This document shows positions 1 through 12,780 of a stretch of DNA of 64,000 nucleotides, one piece after another. How positions within the stretch are numbered: the stretch's first letter is position 1; each line of letters starts with the position of its first letter. The DNA lies in NCBI RefSeq assembly GCF_031877795.1, contig NC_133931.1:25976264-26040263 (forward strand), read 5' to 3'. The notes beneath the pieces were generated by a model. It was not told the DNA's origin, made no database searches, and was given only the letters and a program-made list of their open reading frames with translations. This DNA is from Strix aluco (taxonomy: Eukaryota; Chordata; Aves; Strigiformes; Strigidae). The position numbers and the translations under genes are program-made.

Positions 1-351
1 CTCCCTTAACAGAAGGAAGAAATGTGATAGAGTAATTTTCTTTTCCCGAGATGAGGATTATAGCTGCACTGACTGATGTGGGTTTGACGAGACTAATGTT
101 GGGAAGCTGAGAAGTAAAAAATGTACATAAAAAATGTTAGTTTATGTTTTGCTTATATTCCCTCCGGCAAAATGAATCATTTGAATGTAAAAGAGACAGC
201 ATGGTATGCAAAGATGTTTCTGAAGTACCCAGCTTGAAACAAGACATCAAGGCGGGATGCCTACACAGCCCCTCATTATGCTGTCAGTCCACACTGTTAT
301 CCCTCAGTGGCAGGGCAAGACAACAGGAGCTTTGCCTCGCTATTGAACCCT

Positions 352-891
352 CACCTCTACTCCACTCTCGTGAGACCCCACCTGCAGTCCTGTGTCCAGC
401 TCTGGGGACCTCAACATAAGAAGGACATGGACCTGCTCAAGCGAGTCCAGAGGAGGCCACAGGGATGATCAGGGGGCTGGAGCACCTCCCTTACGAGGAC
501 AGGCTGAGAGAGTCGGGGTTGTTCAGCCTGGAGAAGAGAAGGCTCTGGGGAGACCTTATAGCGGCCTTCCAGTACTTAAAGGGGACCTACAAGAGAGCTG
601 GAGAGGGACTTTTTCCAAGGGCATGTAGTGATAGAACAAGGGATGATGGCTTTAAACTGAGAGAGTGTAGATTTAGATTAGACATAAGGAAGAAAATCTT
701 TACTGTGAGGGCGGTGAGACACTGGAACAGGTTGCCCAAGGAAGCTGTGACTGCCCCCTCCCTGGCAGTGTTCAAGGCCAGGTTGGACGGGGCTTTGAGC
801 AACCTGATCTAGTGGAAGGTGTCCCTGCCCATGGCAGGGGGGTGGAACTAGATGATATTTAAGGTTCTTTCCAACCCAAACCATTCTGTGA
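352..891 (+). mobile_element. CR1 LINE 3' fragment (copy 1)
   Basis: The truncated end of CR1 ORF2 and the 3' tail are present. Recognisable translated pieces are [24 protein letters not shown] and [10 protein letters not shown], followed by the avian CR1 tail ending CCATTCTGTGA. Frameshifts split the coding remnant. The tail wording (GGCAGGGGGGTGGAACTAGATGAT) is shared with copy 3 and differs from copies 2 and 4, so the two pairs belong to different CR1 subfamilies. It is 5'-truncated, as is usual for CR1. Confidence 0.93.
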
Positions 892-1044
892 AATCCACAC
901 CTGAGAAATGACCATCACAGCTAAGAAACTCTTGTCATCTTCAGGACTGAAACACAAAATTAGTTTCAAATGACCTGTATTTCCTCAAATTAAAAATAAT
1001 GTAATTGCCAGAAAACATCTGACATACTGAATAAGTTAATAAAC

Positions 1045-1086
1045 TTCTATCTCAAATATCATTAAAAAATGATATTTGAGATAGAA
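1045..1086. repeat. Perfect 19-bp inverted repeat with 4-base loop
   Basis: The arm 1045-1063 (TTCTATCTCAAATATCATT) is the exact reverse complement of 1068-1086, separated by AAAA. It is AT-rich and sits just before a short (TA)n run at 1098-1113. No coding or transposon context is visible. It could extrude a cruciform or, if transcribed, fold into a tight hairpin. Confidence 0.9.
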
Positions 1087-1097
1087 AATATCTTGTG

Positions 1098-1113
1098 CAT
1101 ATATATATATATA
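1098..1113. repeat. (TA)n microsatellite
   Basis: A short run of alternating AT, directly after the inverted repeat. Confidence 0.85.
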
Positions 1114-4100
1114 AATGTAACTTGTCCTAGAAGTCCTATAAATGCTTGTTCTATAAATTTGCAATTTTCCTTAAAAATTACAATTTTCAAGAGTAATTTT
1201 TTAAAAATGTAATTGGATATATTGAACAATATGAAAAGATCAGTGTGTTTCGGTAGAATAAAAAAGGGAAAAAAAAGGACTCATTTATCTAGGCTTACAT
1301 TGCCTTCAGGCTCCAGAGCCCACTGCAGACAGGGCAGGCAGGGAGGCAGCTGGGTAAAATGCTTCACAAGCAGCAGCTGGACAGCAGGCAGCGGCCAATG
1401 AACACCACCGACATGATGTGTTCCCATGTTAACACAGCACTTCAGCGTGAAGCTGGAGGAACCATCACCTATTTTTGAGATCTATAGCAGAGATCAGAGA
1501 CTCTGCTTGCCACAAGAACAGTTTTTATTTTCTTTTTGGTTTTTAACATTACAGTCATCAGGGGTTACAATGTGCAGCTCATGCTCCAGTCTCCCAAATG
1601 TATGACAGATCTGAGGAGCCTCAGGAAAGATCAAGAGAAGGAAAACAAAGGGGATTTGTGCAGGAAGATGAGAGAAAACACAAGACTAATTGGAAACTGT
1701 AATCCTTAGAGTTTAAAGATACTACAAACCCCTCCCCAACACAGAGTGATTTAAAGATAAGCTGCTGACAATGATGAATACTTCCCTTCCCTTAGCTATC
1801 AGTCCCATCCCCTTGATGAGGCTCCAGTGGAGAGGACAGGGAGACAAGGCCTCCTACTCTTCTGGGGGAGCAGAAAAGAAGCCCCGGCTGTCATCGCTGA
1901 CATCAGTGCAAGTCAACAGGGCTAGAACTGGGGTGAAAACCCCCATTGGAGTTACTTAAACCACAGGCATGATGGATGGCTGAAGCACAGAGAAACAGCA
2001 TCTATGCCCCTCAAAAGCTGTAGACAAACAATTCCCCCTACTGTCATCTAATACTAGCATGATATTCAATGAGAATGTCTCTTCGTTACGGTTGATTTTT
2101 CTTGGGTTTTTGGTTTTGTTTTCTTTTTTTCTTTCAAGCACTGTTCACTCTCACTGAGATTTTGTGAGATAGCTTTGCATAAACCACCTCGCAAATTCTA
2201 AATGCCAGTTCATCAGCCTTTTTCATAGCTAGATGCTCTATGGTTGTGAGACATACTGGTGCCTCAGTTTCTAAGCATTATCCTTGACTAACAACAGATA
2301 TTTCTAAAATTCAAGCTGGTTTTGAAGATTCCAGTCTTTATTTTGTAGTTCTGGTCAGTCACATACTCCAGTACTACCTGAAGATCAGACAAGATTGGGT
2401 CACTGTTAAGTGTCTTGTAAACTAACTCTAAAACATCCCTGTCCCCAAAGCACCTGAAATCAAGTCGTCATCCACTGTGCAGCATCCTACAAACACTGAA
2501 GTATTGAATCTGAAAAAAAATGAAAATACATATGGACATGCCTCATGAAAACTCGTCCATGTGTATTTTTGTGCCTTTCAGAAATTTCACCAAAACTAAA
2601 GCATATGTAGGAATAATCCACTTAAGAGTATTTAAACTTGCAACAAAATTTCTTATAGCAGTAATTAACCTTTAACCAGAGTTCATCATCACTTTTAGAA
2701 ACATCTTTTAGCCTAAAGAAGTGCTATTTACACAGTCATGCCGTCCACTGTGCCCCTTCTCTTCTGCCCAAGGGGCTTTTGAATCTAGTGGCCAGTTTCC
2801 CCTACAAGCTTTATGAAAGTCAGCAGTTGGCCAGAAGATGGGGTTTCCCAAATAAGGGTGCCCACTGAGGGAAAGGAAAAGGGAAAGCAGCTCTTGCTTG
2901 GTCTCGATGAGCCGACTGGTCAGCAATGCCTACAATGCTCATGTGTTTGCACCAGCTACCCCATGTGCTGTCACCCCTCCTGGGAGTAGCGCTGGGGCGA
3001 GGAGGAACTCTCACAGTGGGGAGAGCCTTCATGGCACAGGTCTCCCCTCCAGAACTAAAGCCTGAATTTTGTGAATTTCTTTTCTCCAACTCCCTTAAGA
3101 AAAGTTGTACAGGGCAGTTTTAGTACAGCTAGTCTGCTGTCATGAAAATGATGGGTCAGCTCCACCCCAAACACCGATAAGATATTCCTGAGGGTGAAAT
3201 TTCTGTTAATTAACAGATTCTGTTTCTCAAAAATACTCCTGAAGTTTGGATACAATGCTCAGGGGTATCACATCCCCTTGTAACACAGTAGTGTACCAAT
3301 TGGACTCTAAGCAGAGAGCACCATGTCTTGAAGGCAGGGTAATATCCTCACTATCCCAGTTTCAGAAACAGGTCTCTCTACTCCCTTCAAAGCCCACAAA
3401 CCACTACATTAGCTTGTGGATTAACAGCCCACAGCCACGGAACAGCTGGGCAATGCGACTAGACTGACTGCCTCATCTAAAACTATATCAAGTGGGTTTC
3501 AGTTTTCCCTCCTTGGTTAACCACAGCCAGCAAGCTTGACAGAGCAGCCTGCAGAGATCACTTTGCATTGTTTTCATGATACATTTCTTAATATAGACCA
3601 GCACTTTGATATGTTTTCTACTCATACACCACCTTTCCAATTTAGGAGGCAAGGTCTTTCTTACCTCAATACTACCTGTAGACTTAGTCAGTGGGTCCAT
3701 CAGAGCTAAAAGGCAATTGCAAGTGCTACTGCACACATGCGCAGCAAAGACAAATCTTCAGCCAATTTTTCACTTTTTATGGGAATGCAAAATTACAGCA
3801 GGTACCTCCATCACACTGGGTATCTGAGACACCTACGGCATTTTTGGAGCAGCAAAGACATCTCCGCAGGCAGATGTCCATACATCACAGCTTCAGGCAG
3901 ATGCAGGAACAGGACTGCAAAATCCATTGTATCTTTTCTGCTATCACATCATCTTGCCCTAGCCTTTAAAGCTTGACTGTGGTGTCATCCTCTAGTTTTT
4001 AAAATGTTTCAATCTTTTTGTTTCCAGAGGAAGGCTCTGAAGCACTGTCAGACTTGTGATTACAGAAGCAGCATCTTTGCCTCAACTCTTAAATCTACCA

Positions 4101-7100
4101 TATCTCCCAGCAGCTGCCCATTACAACCCAACCACGAGGACTAGGAACCCTTCACAGCACTGCTGAGAAGGTGGGAAGTACAATCATTTACAGAATCTCA
4201 AAAGCTTCCAGATGACAGGATTCTTCATAAAAAAAGTTTTTTACTACAGCTTGCATGTTAACAGCCTACTAATCACCATTAGAAGATGCTATTAAATACT
4301 ATACAATCCATAATTATTTGCAGGCATGTCAGTTGGTAAGGAAGTCAGACCATGCTGACATAGTATGAATAGTTGAGGAGTCAGCAGCACAGAGGACATT
4401 TGGGGGCTTTTTTAATCTTTTTTTTTTTTTAAAGAAGGAAAGTGCTGCAAAACGCAGCTGCAATCCTAGCATTTAAAAGTTGCTTCTCTTTGCAGATCAT
4501 TCAGCTTTTACTGTTGGTAAGAAGGAGAGACATGGTCTTTAGGTTTGTTTCCATTCCTCACAACTTCATCTTTCACTCTCTGGTCAAAATTTCACAAAGC
4601 AGGTGAAACAATACAGACAAAATAGACATTTATGTGGTACAGCACACTTGAAGACTGTACTTATGTCACTGAAGTAAAATTATGTGCAAGGTCTTTTGTC
4701 TGCCAACAAAACATATAGCCACAAATTCTAGGAAGATTCCTAAACAATTTTTATAAGGGCAGCATCATTAAAGAAACAATATCCTTTGAGGAACCTATGA
4801 CTGCACAAGCTCCCAATCGCTACTTCTGCCCTCCTGTCATCCCATGCAACACAGCCCCTACTCTTCCTCATTAAAGTGGCACTTTTTAAGTTTAAAGTAG
4901 CTTGTCTGGGGTATAAAAGATCCTGAGAGGCAGAATCTGATTGCTGCATTGGTTAGGAATCACTTTGTTTCCAGTCCCAGGCTTTCTGCAGAAAAGCTAC
5001 AGGCATTTATTTTTGTGTCGGCATTGCTCTTTAACATGTCTCTTCTTGAGGTTTGTTCAAACGGTTTTAAAATAAAAAGTTGCTTGCTGAGCAATAAGAG
5101 CTGTTCCTGTGACCATATTTTGAGTGTATTAACTTCTTTCCTAACACTTAAAAAGTTATCATCACCAGCAAAATACCAGTACTTTTATTCAGCAGCAATA
5201 GTGTGTTTTCAATGTACAAAGAAATGCCAAAAAAAGCTGTGGCAATATTTCTTGTTAACACCATTGGATGCAACAGTAAGAGATGCACTCAAACCCAGCA
5301 GCATGTGCACCTTTGGTAAAAGCGGACAGCAGCATTTAGTGTTTGGATTAACCAGAGCAGCAGCCTCCAAAGGAGCAGTGTGCTTGTTCCTGTGCTGTGT
5401 CCTAAGAAATGAAAAGGTAGAGTCAATAGACTTACCTTTCAGTTCTCCTCATATACTGAATTTCTAAACAGATCCTCTTCCCCTCCCACACATGTATCCC
5501 TCACCACTTTGCTACTTCTTTCTCACGAAGCAGATGCTTATTCCATATGTGTAGTGTTTGTTTACTCTCTCAAAAGCACAGCCAACCTATCTGATGTAAA
5601 GCAAGTGCATCCATAGTCGTATGCACAAACCGCTCCTTACTCTGCTCTAAGGACCAGGTGCTGCTTTTAGGTCCTTCTATCAGCAACATGAAAGACAAGG
5701 AAGAGCATACAGTCACAGGAGCAGAACCCCAAGTTCAATTCATCAGCCTGCTTCCTCAGGTCAAGTTTTTAGAGGCTTTTCTTAAACTTTCTGCTTTACC
5801 TTGTCTTAAATCTTGGACAGTTTTCACTAGCATGCCAACCTCACTGCTCAGGCTAAAACTCCAGTACTGTTGAGTTACGCACTAGCCAGGTTCTGACTGG
5901 TTTAGCAAGGGAACACTAACACCTGCACCGAAGGGCCTGCCAAGAAGCCACCACCACTCTCCAGCGAGGACAGATTTCAAAGGCCATCGGAGACGCATGA
6001 ACAGAAAGAAGTCCAATTCCACTTCAGAGCTGTATTCCCAAATGAGAAGGCTACATGGACATCTCCTAGGGATGCTTATATGAACAAACTGCTTGTGCAA
6101 ACACAGTATATGTGAATTTTGGGCCTCTCATGTGTAATGCAGGTCTGAAAAGGCAGACGCAGATCAGCCAGGTCCTGCCTGTACACAAAAATTAAACTCT
6201 GCCACGCACCGCACGGTGCTCTTGGAGCGTGAGACATCACTGAGAGCACGCAGGGATATTTCTGGCATGGTGCAGCTTTGATCTGGGTCTAAACCAGATT
6301 TTTAAATGCTTTCCTGCTGTTGTAATGTAAACTCAGAAACATGAAATCACAGGCTGTATAAAAGGATTTAAGATGTTAACATTAAAGGGCTGAATATTCC
6401 ATTTTGAAGGTCTCCTATTGCTTTTCTTTTTAACTTGTTATGATAAAGGCTTACTCATCAGTTAAATAGCTTATGTACCTAATTAAGAATACTTGTAACA
6501 TAAACTTTGTATTTACTTCTTCAGTTTTTAAGCTTTTTGTTGGTATCTCAGCTATATACTTCATCAGACATTCTTACCACTTATTTATTGCTTCTGGGTC
6601 ATCATATATTTTTACATCAATTTTTTTTACAGTGAGATTCTTTCAAAGACACATACAGACAGGGTAACACAATAACCTTCATCCTGGGGCTTACTGTTTT
6701 GTCTAATGATGCCTGGCCATTAAAATGGTTTCACGGTTTAAGTGGAGCAAGCTTTTCCTCTGTCGGCACCTGAATTTGAAGGCATAGCAATGGTATCCAC
6801 AGATGGTTTTAATCAGTCTGATACCAGGAGGGAAAAAAAAAAAAAAGCAGCGTATAGTATGACCTCCAAACCTGATTGCCAGGTCAGATTTCTGTTTCTG
6901 GAGTCAGATTTATTTTGTTCTAAAAATGTCAGGGGCTGCCAGGAAGTAATGGGCCATTTCTGGCTCCATAAAATAAAAAACCCTAAGCTGTATCTTGATT
7001 TGAAATCATAGCCAGCATCATATATGGATTACTTGTTAGTTTTTATAGGAGCTCTATTATGTGGATTGAAAGGCTTTCCCTTCCCAGCAGGTATCCTGTG

Positions 7101-10100
7101 GAAGTTTCTTAAGAAAGTGCAAGGGACTCAAACTACGTCATCTTTCCATGTGCAGTCTAGGCTGTATTTTCAGGAATTTCAAGATTGGACAGATGGCTTT
7201 TTAAGAAGTAGTTTGCTTCCAGTGAGTCATAAGGGTTCAATACTGCCCATATTCTACCATAAGACACTACCCCTGAGGAACAGCACTATGCTACAGACTC
7301 CTCAGTCAGATTTCAGATCTACCTCACTGAAATTCAGTTACAGTAAACAGTTGTTATCCCATCTGAAAGAGAACAGGGGATGAGAGATCCATCTCACCTC
7401 CAAAACATGAAAATACTAAACAGCCTTGCAACTGTTTTATTCATTTCAGCCATAAACTAACTGCTGGTGTTTACCTGGCTTTGATGTCTGGAGGCATCCC
7501 AGATTTAAAGGGTTGCTAGCCTCAGGCTTATTCTTAAGAGCACTGCAGACATACAGGAGGGGAAGAGATTTGTCTTGCTGTGCTTTCTTTGAGTCTCTCT
7601 TGTCGTTAAAGAAAAATAACCTTTGTAGATTATGGAGCAACTTCTTACCATGGCTGTTTTCAGTTTGATAGCATGTGAGCTGTATCTGTGGTGTCGGTGT
7701 GTGCAGGAGCAGGGAAATCACCTAGTGGGTCACACTATTCCAAGTCAACGCAGCGTGTGCTCGATAAACCCTTTGTGGCAGGCTCTTAAGATTAAAGAAA
7801 ACAAAAACAGCTGAAAGTCTGCTAGAGTTGAAGAACAGGGGTAAGAAATTGTGTTCCTTCACTTTTTGAAACATGATAGACAAAGTCCTAGACGTAAAGC
7901 TTCTTCTACACAGCATGCACCAGTACGTACCGCCAGCATCAGAAAGGACAGCTGTGGCTGGAGGAAGAGGAAGCAGTTGTGTAACTCTATATGTCCCACC
8001 CTGTCTAAGCCAGTAACAAGTATGAGAACCTGCATGGGTGCTTGCAGGTGTGCGTGAACACAGGCAGACTTGGGGGGGAAAGAGAGCTATGGCCCTTTCA
8101 ACCTTTGCCCATCACCCCCCACCCTTCCACGCTCAGGCAGGGTGCTGTTCTGATGGTGTGGTCAGTGTTTCCAGGACGTTAAATGTCCCAGAAGAAAATC
8201 TGGATGAGGAAATGACAGGTTTGTAGCTCATATCTTCGTATAAGAGTCTTGCCTGAACTCCAGGTCCCAATCCCACAACTATGCTCACACAGAGCCCAGA
8301 AAAACAAGGCTTTGAGAGACGGAGACAACCTGCCAGATTCCTAAAGAAGATGCTAACTGCTCTGTGTGCAAATAAGACAATTCACAGAAGTTGTGCAAAC
8401 CTCTTTGTGATGCACAGTCCACCTACCAAGTGTATATTCAATGGGAGAAGAACTGTATTTTCACAGTGCCAGCTACAGTGCCCTCACAAAACAGAGAGCA
8501 GACTCATACACATCACTGCTACAAGTACAACTGAGCAACAGGTGGGATTCAGAAGGTTATCACACTCTACACTTGGTTTATTTCAGTATTTCAACCATGT
8601 ACACGAATACCTTGTCTTCCTAGGACTACAGGTGCAAGAAACAGTGCTCCAAGTAACTATCTGACCTCTTTTTTTTTTAAGTGCCAAAAAAGCTTTGCTT
8701 TTCTTAAAAAAACCCAAAACCCCAAGACGCACACTTCACTGGAGAAGCAGTGTTTGTGAAACACCTACTTCCATTCACTTCTTTTACATAAGAGATGGCA
8801 ATTAATAAGGGTCCAATAGTTTTGTTTTTCAATTAATGAGAGGATTAAAAGTTTGGCACATGTTCCATAATATTGATTACTACATGACCCACTGTTAATT
8901 ATACTTAGTAAGAGGCATGAGGAGAAATGAGGAGCAGATCAAAGTTAATTCTGTTCAGCTTTAACTAGTTCACTAGGTTTCTTCAGATAAAAAATGGATG
9001 CTCAAAACCTCCCACCGCTTCATCATCTCCCTGTAAAATAAGCAGCCAGAAAAAGATCCCAAGTTCATTACTGTACAAAGTTATGAGATGATAGGTTTGA
9101 TTTTCAAAGCAGCTTAAAAGAGTGTCTAAATGACCTTGTCCCAACTGATCATCGAATTCCTTTCTCCCCGAGGCTCATCTCTTGTCAGTACATTATCAGT
9201 GCATAGACTGTGGTAGAAACATGCTGTACAGCACCAGATTGACAACATGATTAATCATTTGTACAACGCTGCTCACAAGGTTATTTGCTTTCATTATAAG
9301 CAAGCAAGATGGTCAAGCGATATGCCACCTTTCCAACTTCATCTTTAGCTTAAATGAGAAGTTCTACTTTCAACGTCGGGTGATTTGTTTAAAGTTAGTA
9401 CCTAGAAATACTGTGCAGCGTTTTTATTATGCTAAATGTTTCTCATTTGCACAGCACAGGCCTTTTCTGCAAGAATAAATTTCTCAGGCAGGTGGCTCTG
9501 GGACTCTCAGACTACACACAGTGCACAATAGTAAAGATCACAGCCCCCAGCATGCTTCAACACATTTGTTTTCCTCCCAGCTGTATGTCTCACATTTCCT
9601 GAGCATTAAGCTGTAAAACCATTTACAGAAAACTGTAAATATTCCCTCTATAGTGAAGTTGTAAACATCTAGGAAAAAAACAAAAAACAAACCCCAAGCA
9701 AATGATAATGAGCAACGTTAGCGGAGACCTGAGCTACAGTTACAAACACACTATAACACTTACTCTGAGTAAGATGAAAGTAACACGTGGAAAGGATGGC
9801 TCTTGTAGCCATAACGCACTTCAAGCTTAACGTGGTTTAAGAAGTTTAAGGAGTCTAGCCATTCCCTTTGCTGTGTTATTAGGAGAACCACATACAGTAT
9901 ACAAGCTGTTGATGTACACAGTGGTATAACCATATCTCCATTTAGCTCTCTACACCAACTCCTAGGATTCCAGATTCAGGTCTTTTTTTTTTTCTCCACT
10001 TGTCCTAAGCTCATTGACATCTATTTTGCAACGGCTTCTTCGCCTTCCCACGCACGGCTCTGCCACTGCCGTAGCTGACTTCAAGCACCGTTTCAGCGCG

Positions 10101-10399
10101 GTTCAGCGAACAGTCCCAGAAGGATCTCCAAGCGCCGTGGGCTGCAGCTGCAGGTCTGGAAGCACGCACTGCCAGGGCAGTGTCACCTCTCCCTTCCCAG
10201 GTCACGGAGGGCCACAGAGAACAGAAGAGGCTCTTCGATAACTTCCCCCGCTATAAGACAAGCTGTCTGCTGTGGTGTGCTCCCCCATTTAACTGCTTGT
10301 TAACCCGTGAGCAGACCCCTCCGGTCTCACAGAAGTGAACCTGCCGCCACAGGAATTCCTTACAACACCACAGCAGCCAAAAAAACCCACCATTACCCA

Positions 10400-12080
10400 C
10401 ATGTTTCATCTGTTCCCTCAAAGACGGGAGGCGAAAGCTCCGCAGGCGGTACCAGAGAAGAGCCGGCACATCCCCACGCCACCAAACCCAGCCTGGGGGG
10501 CAGCTCCCACCGCCGCCCGCGACTCCCCGCACCCCACGGAGAGCGGCCGCGTCCCTCGAGTGACAAGTGCCCGGCACGGCCGTGCCCGCTCAGCGTCCCC
10601 CCTCCCTCGGGGCCACCCTCCGTCCCCACCCGGCGACTTCGCGGCTGTCCCGCCCCACCCGGGGCAGCGCCGCGGGGAGATGCGCGCCCATCCCCGCCGC
10701 CCGCCCCGGCCCAGCCCCCTACCTCGTCCTCCGCCGCGGTGCACCTTGACCAGCACCTCCGCCCGGTCGCCCGCCCGCAGCTCCCGCCGCAGGTAGAGCC
10801 GCCCCGACGCCCTGTCGACCGCCACGGGGGTGGCGCCGGGAGACGCCAGCTCGAACCAGCCGCCCGCCGCTCGCTCGCGGCTCCGCGGGACGGTGAAGAC
10901 GGTGTCGCCCACCCGCGCCGCGGGGGGCAGGCGGGCCGTGTAGCGCCGGGAGCCGGACCCCGGCGGCCGCTCGGGCGGCGGCAGCGAGCCCGCCCGCCGC
11001 CGCCGCCGCCTCCCGCCGCCGAGCGCCGGGTCCCGCCGCCGCCGGCCGCGCACGGCCAGGCGCAGGCACCGCGCGGGGCTGCGCAGCGGCCGCGGCCGGC
11101 CGTGGTCGTGAGCCGCGACGCAGAGGCGGAGGCGGCGCAGCCCCAGCAGCGAGCCCACGGTCAGCACCTGCCCGCTGCGGGGCACCACGAAGAGCCGGCG
11201 GCTGCCGGCGCCCGGCGGCCAGCGGCGGTAGGTGAGGTGCGCGTTGGCGCCCTCGTCGCCGTCCGAGGCGCGGAGCCGGGCCACCTCCGTGCCCAGCGGG
11301 GCCAGCTCGTCCACCTCCAGCGGCCGCGCCGGCGGCAGCCGCGGCCGGTGGTCGTTGCGGTCCAGGACGCGGATCCGCAGCAGCGCCTGCCGCGGGGACC
11401 GGCCCGCCCGCCGCCCCAGCAGGAGCGCGTACTCGGGCTGCGCCTCCCGGTCCAGGCGCTCGGCCGTGCGGAGCAGAAGCAGCCCCCGCCCGCCGCCCGC
11501 TCGCCGCTGGAGGGAGAAGCGGGAGGCGCCCTCGCCGCCCAGCGCCCACTCCCCGGCCGGCTCCCCGGGGCCCAGCAGCCGCCGCAGCGGCACCCTCAAG
11601 CCTCGCACCCGCGTCCCCGCCGGGCTGTTCTCGGGCACCTGCCCGGAGAAGCGGAGCAGGCGGGGAGCGCCGCCGCGCCCCAGCCCCAGCCCCGCCGCCC
11701 CGCCGAGCACCGGCAGCAGCAGCAGCAGGACCGGGAGCCGCCCGCAGCCGCCCCGTCGCGCCGGGCCCATCGCGCCGAGCCAAGCCGAGCGCCCCGCGGA
11801 GCGACACTGCCCCGCGCTGCCCCGCGCACACCCACGCCACGTGGAGACCCGGCCAGTCACAGCCGAGCCCGCCCACGGGTGGGCGACGGGGGCGCCCCGC
11901 CTGTGGCGAAGCGTTCAGCGGCCCCGGGCGAGTTCCGCCCCTTCCCCGATCCCAGGGCTTTCTGCTCCTGCGTCCCGGCGCTGCCGCCCGCCCCCCCTCA
12001 AGCGGAGCGGACCCGACCCAGCCCGGGGAGCAGCACTCCCCGGGGGCGGCTTCGGGGAAAACAGGAAACCGCCTGCTTTC
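10400..12080. promoter_or_regulatory. CpG island over the cadherin exon
   Basis: Extremely G+C- and CpG-rich sequence covers the exon, its 5' flank (11771-about 12080) and the start of its intron. It is bordered by AT-rich DNA on the low side and abruptly by a CR1 insertion on the high side. No TATA box is seen. Long frames on the plus strand (for example 10307-12094) are antisense composition artefacts. Confidence 0.75.
10723..11770 (-). CDS. First coding exon of a large cadherin (protocadherin/dachsous-like), partial gene
   Basis: From the ATG at 11770 (strong context, G at +4) the exon encodes 349 residues plus one base, then the donor GTAGGG. Residues 1-30 form a signal peptide (basic start, VLLLLLPVL core, AAG cleavage region). 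Residues about 40-143 are a first cadherin repeat: PENSPAGT (46-53), the LDRE element (106-109) and the calcium linker LDRNDHRP (136-143). Residues about 150-242 are a second: DELAPLGTEV, SDGDEGANAHLTYR (169-182) and AHDHG. Residues about 277-346 look like a third repeat (AVDRASGRLYL, VLVKVH). The expected DxNDN-type linker between repeats 2 and 3 is missing, replaced by an Arg-rich, low-complexity stretch (residues 242-276). Cadherins of this type are calcium-dependent cell-surface adhesion proteins. Later exons are not visible in 1-10.7 kb, so the gene probably continues past the window start. The exact family is uncertain, and a dead remnant is possible. Confidence 0.72.
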
Positions 12081-12105
12081 CTGAGCGTGTATGAAAAAGT
12101 CAGTC

Positions 12106-12780
12106 AGAGAGGGACCTGGGGGTGTTGATTGACAGCCGGCTGAACATGAGCCAGCAGTGTGCCCAGGTGGCCAAGAAGGCCAATGCCATCCTGGCTTGTA
12201 TCAGAAATAGCGTGGCCAGCAGGGACAGGGAAGTGATCTTACCCCTGTACTCGGCACTGGTGAGGCCGCACCTCGATTCCTGTGTTCAGTTTTGGGCCCC
12301 TCACTACAAAAAGGACATTGAATTACTCGAGCGTGTCCAGAGAAGGGCAACGAAGCTGGTGAAGGGTCTGGAGCACATGTCGTACGAGGAGCGGCTGAGG
12401 GAACTGGGGTTGTTTAGTCTGGAGAAGAGGAGGCTGAGGGGAGACCTCATCGCCCTCTACAACTACCTGAAAGGAGGTTGCAGAGAGCTGGGGATGAGTC
12501 TCTTTAACCAAGTAACAAGCCATAGGACAAGAGGTAATGGCCTCAAGTTGCACCAGGGCAGGTTTAGACTGGATATTAGGAAGCATTTCTTTACAGAACG
12601 GGTTGTTAGGTGTTGGAATGGGCTGCCCAGGGAGGTGGTGGAGTCCCCATCCCTGGAGGTGTTTAAGAATCGGGTTGACATAGCACTTAGGGATATGGTG
12701 TAGTTGGGAACGGTCAGTGTTAGGTTAATGGTTGGACTGGATGATCTTCAAGGTCCTTTCCAACCTAGATGATTCTCTGA
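12106..12780 (+). mobile_element. CR1 LINE 3' fragment with intact ORF2 C-terminus (copy 2)
   Basis: A 5'-truncated CR1 whose remaining ORF2 end is open to its natural stop (12122-12703, 193 codons). Motifs are [62 protein letters not shown] and [14 protein letters not shown]. The tail ends GATGATTCTCTGA. Absence of frameshifts suggests a fairly recent insertion. It sits about 335 bp upstream of the cadherin ATG, in antisense orientation to that gene. Confidence 0.95.

Larger units (their letters stand above)
892..10399. other. Non-coding stretch, no recognised gene
   Basis: Apart from the inverted repeat and simple repeats, I see no exon of a family I know on either strand. Short open frames (for example 4949-5467 plus, 172 codons; 8281-8664 plus, 127 codons) have no recognisable motifs. 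If the cadherin exon belongs to a live gene, this stretch would be part of its first intron. Confidence 0.6.

Noticed and set aside
10719..11876. 385-codon minus-strand frame overlapping the cadherin exon
   Set aside because: Ala/Gly/Pro-rich shadow frame of the cadherin exon without recognisable motifs.
10307..12094. 595-codon plus-strand open frame in the GC-rich island
   Set aside because: Pro/Arg-rich low-complexity translation with no domains. It is the antisense of the cadherin exon, which has clear motifs, a signal peptide and a splice donor on the minus strand.
12122..12703. 193-codon intact protein as a host gene
   Set aside because: It matches the C-terminal end of CR1 ORF2 and is followed by the CR1 3' tail, so it belongs to a retrotransposon fragment.
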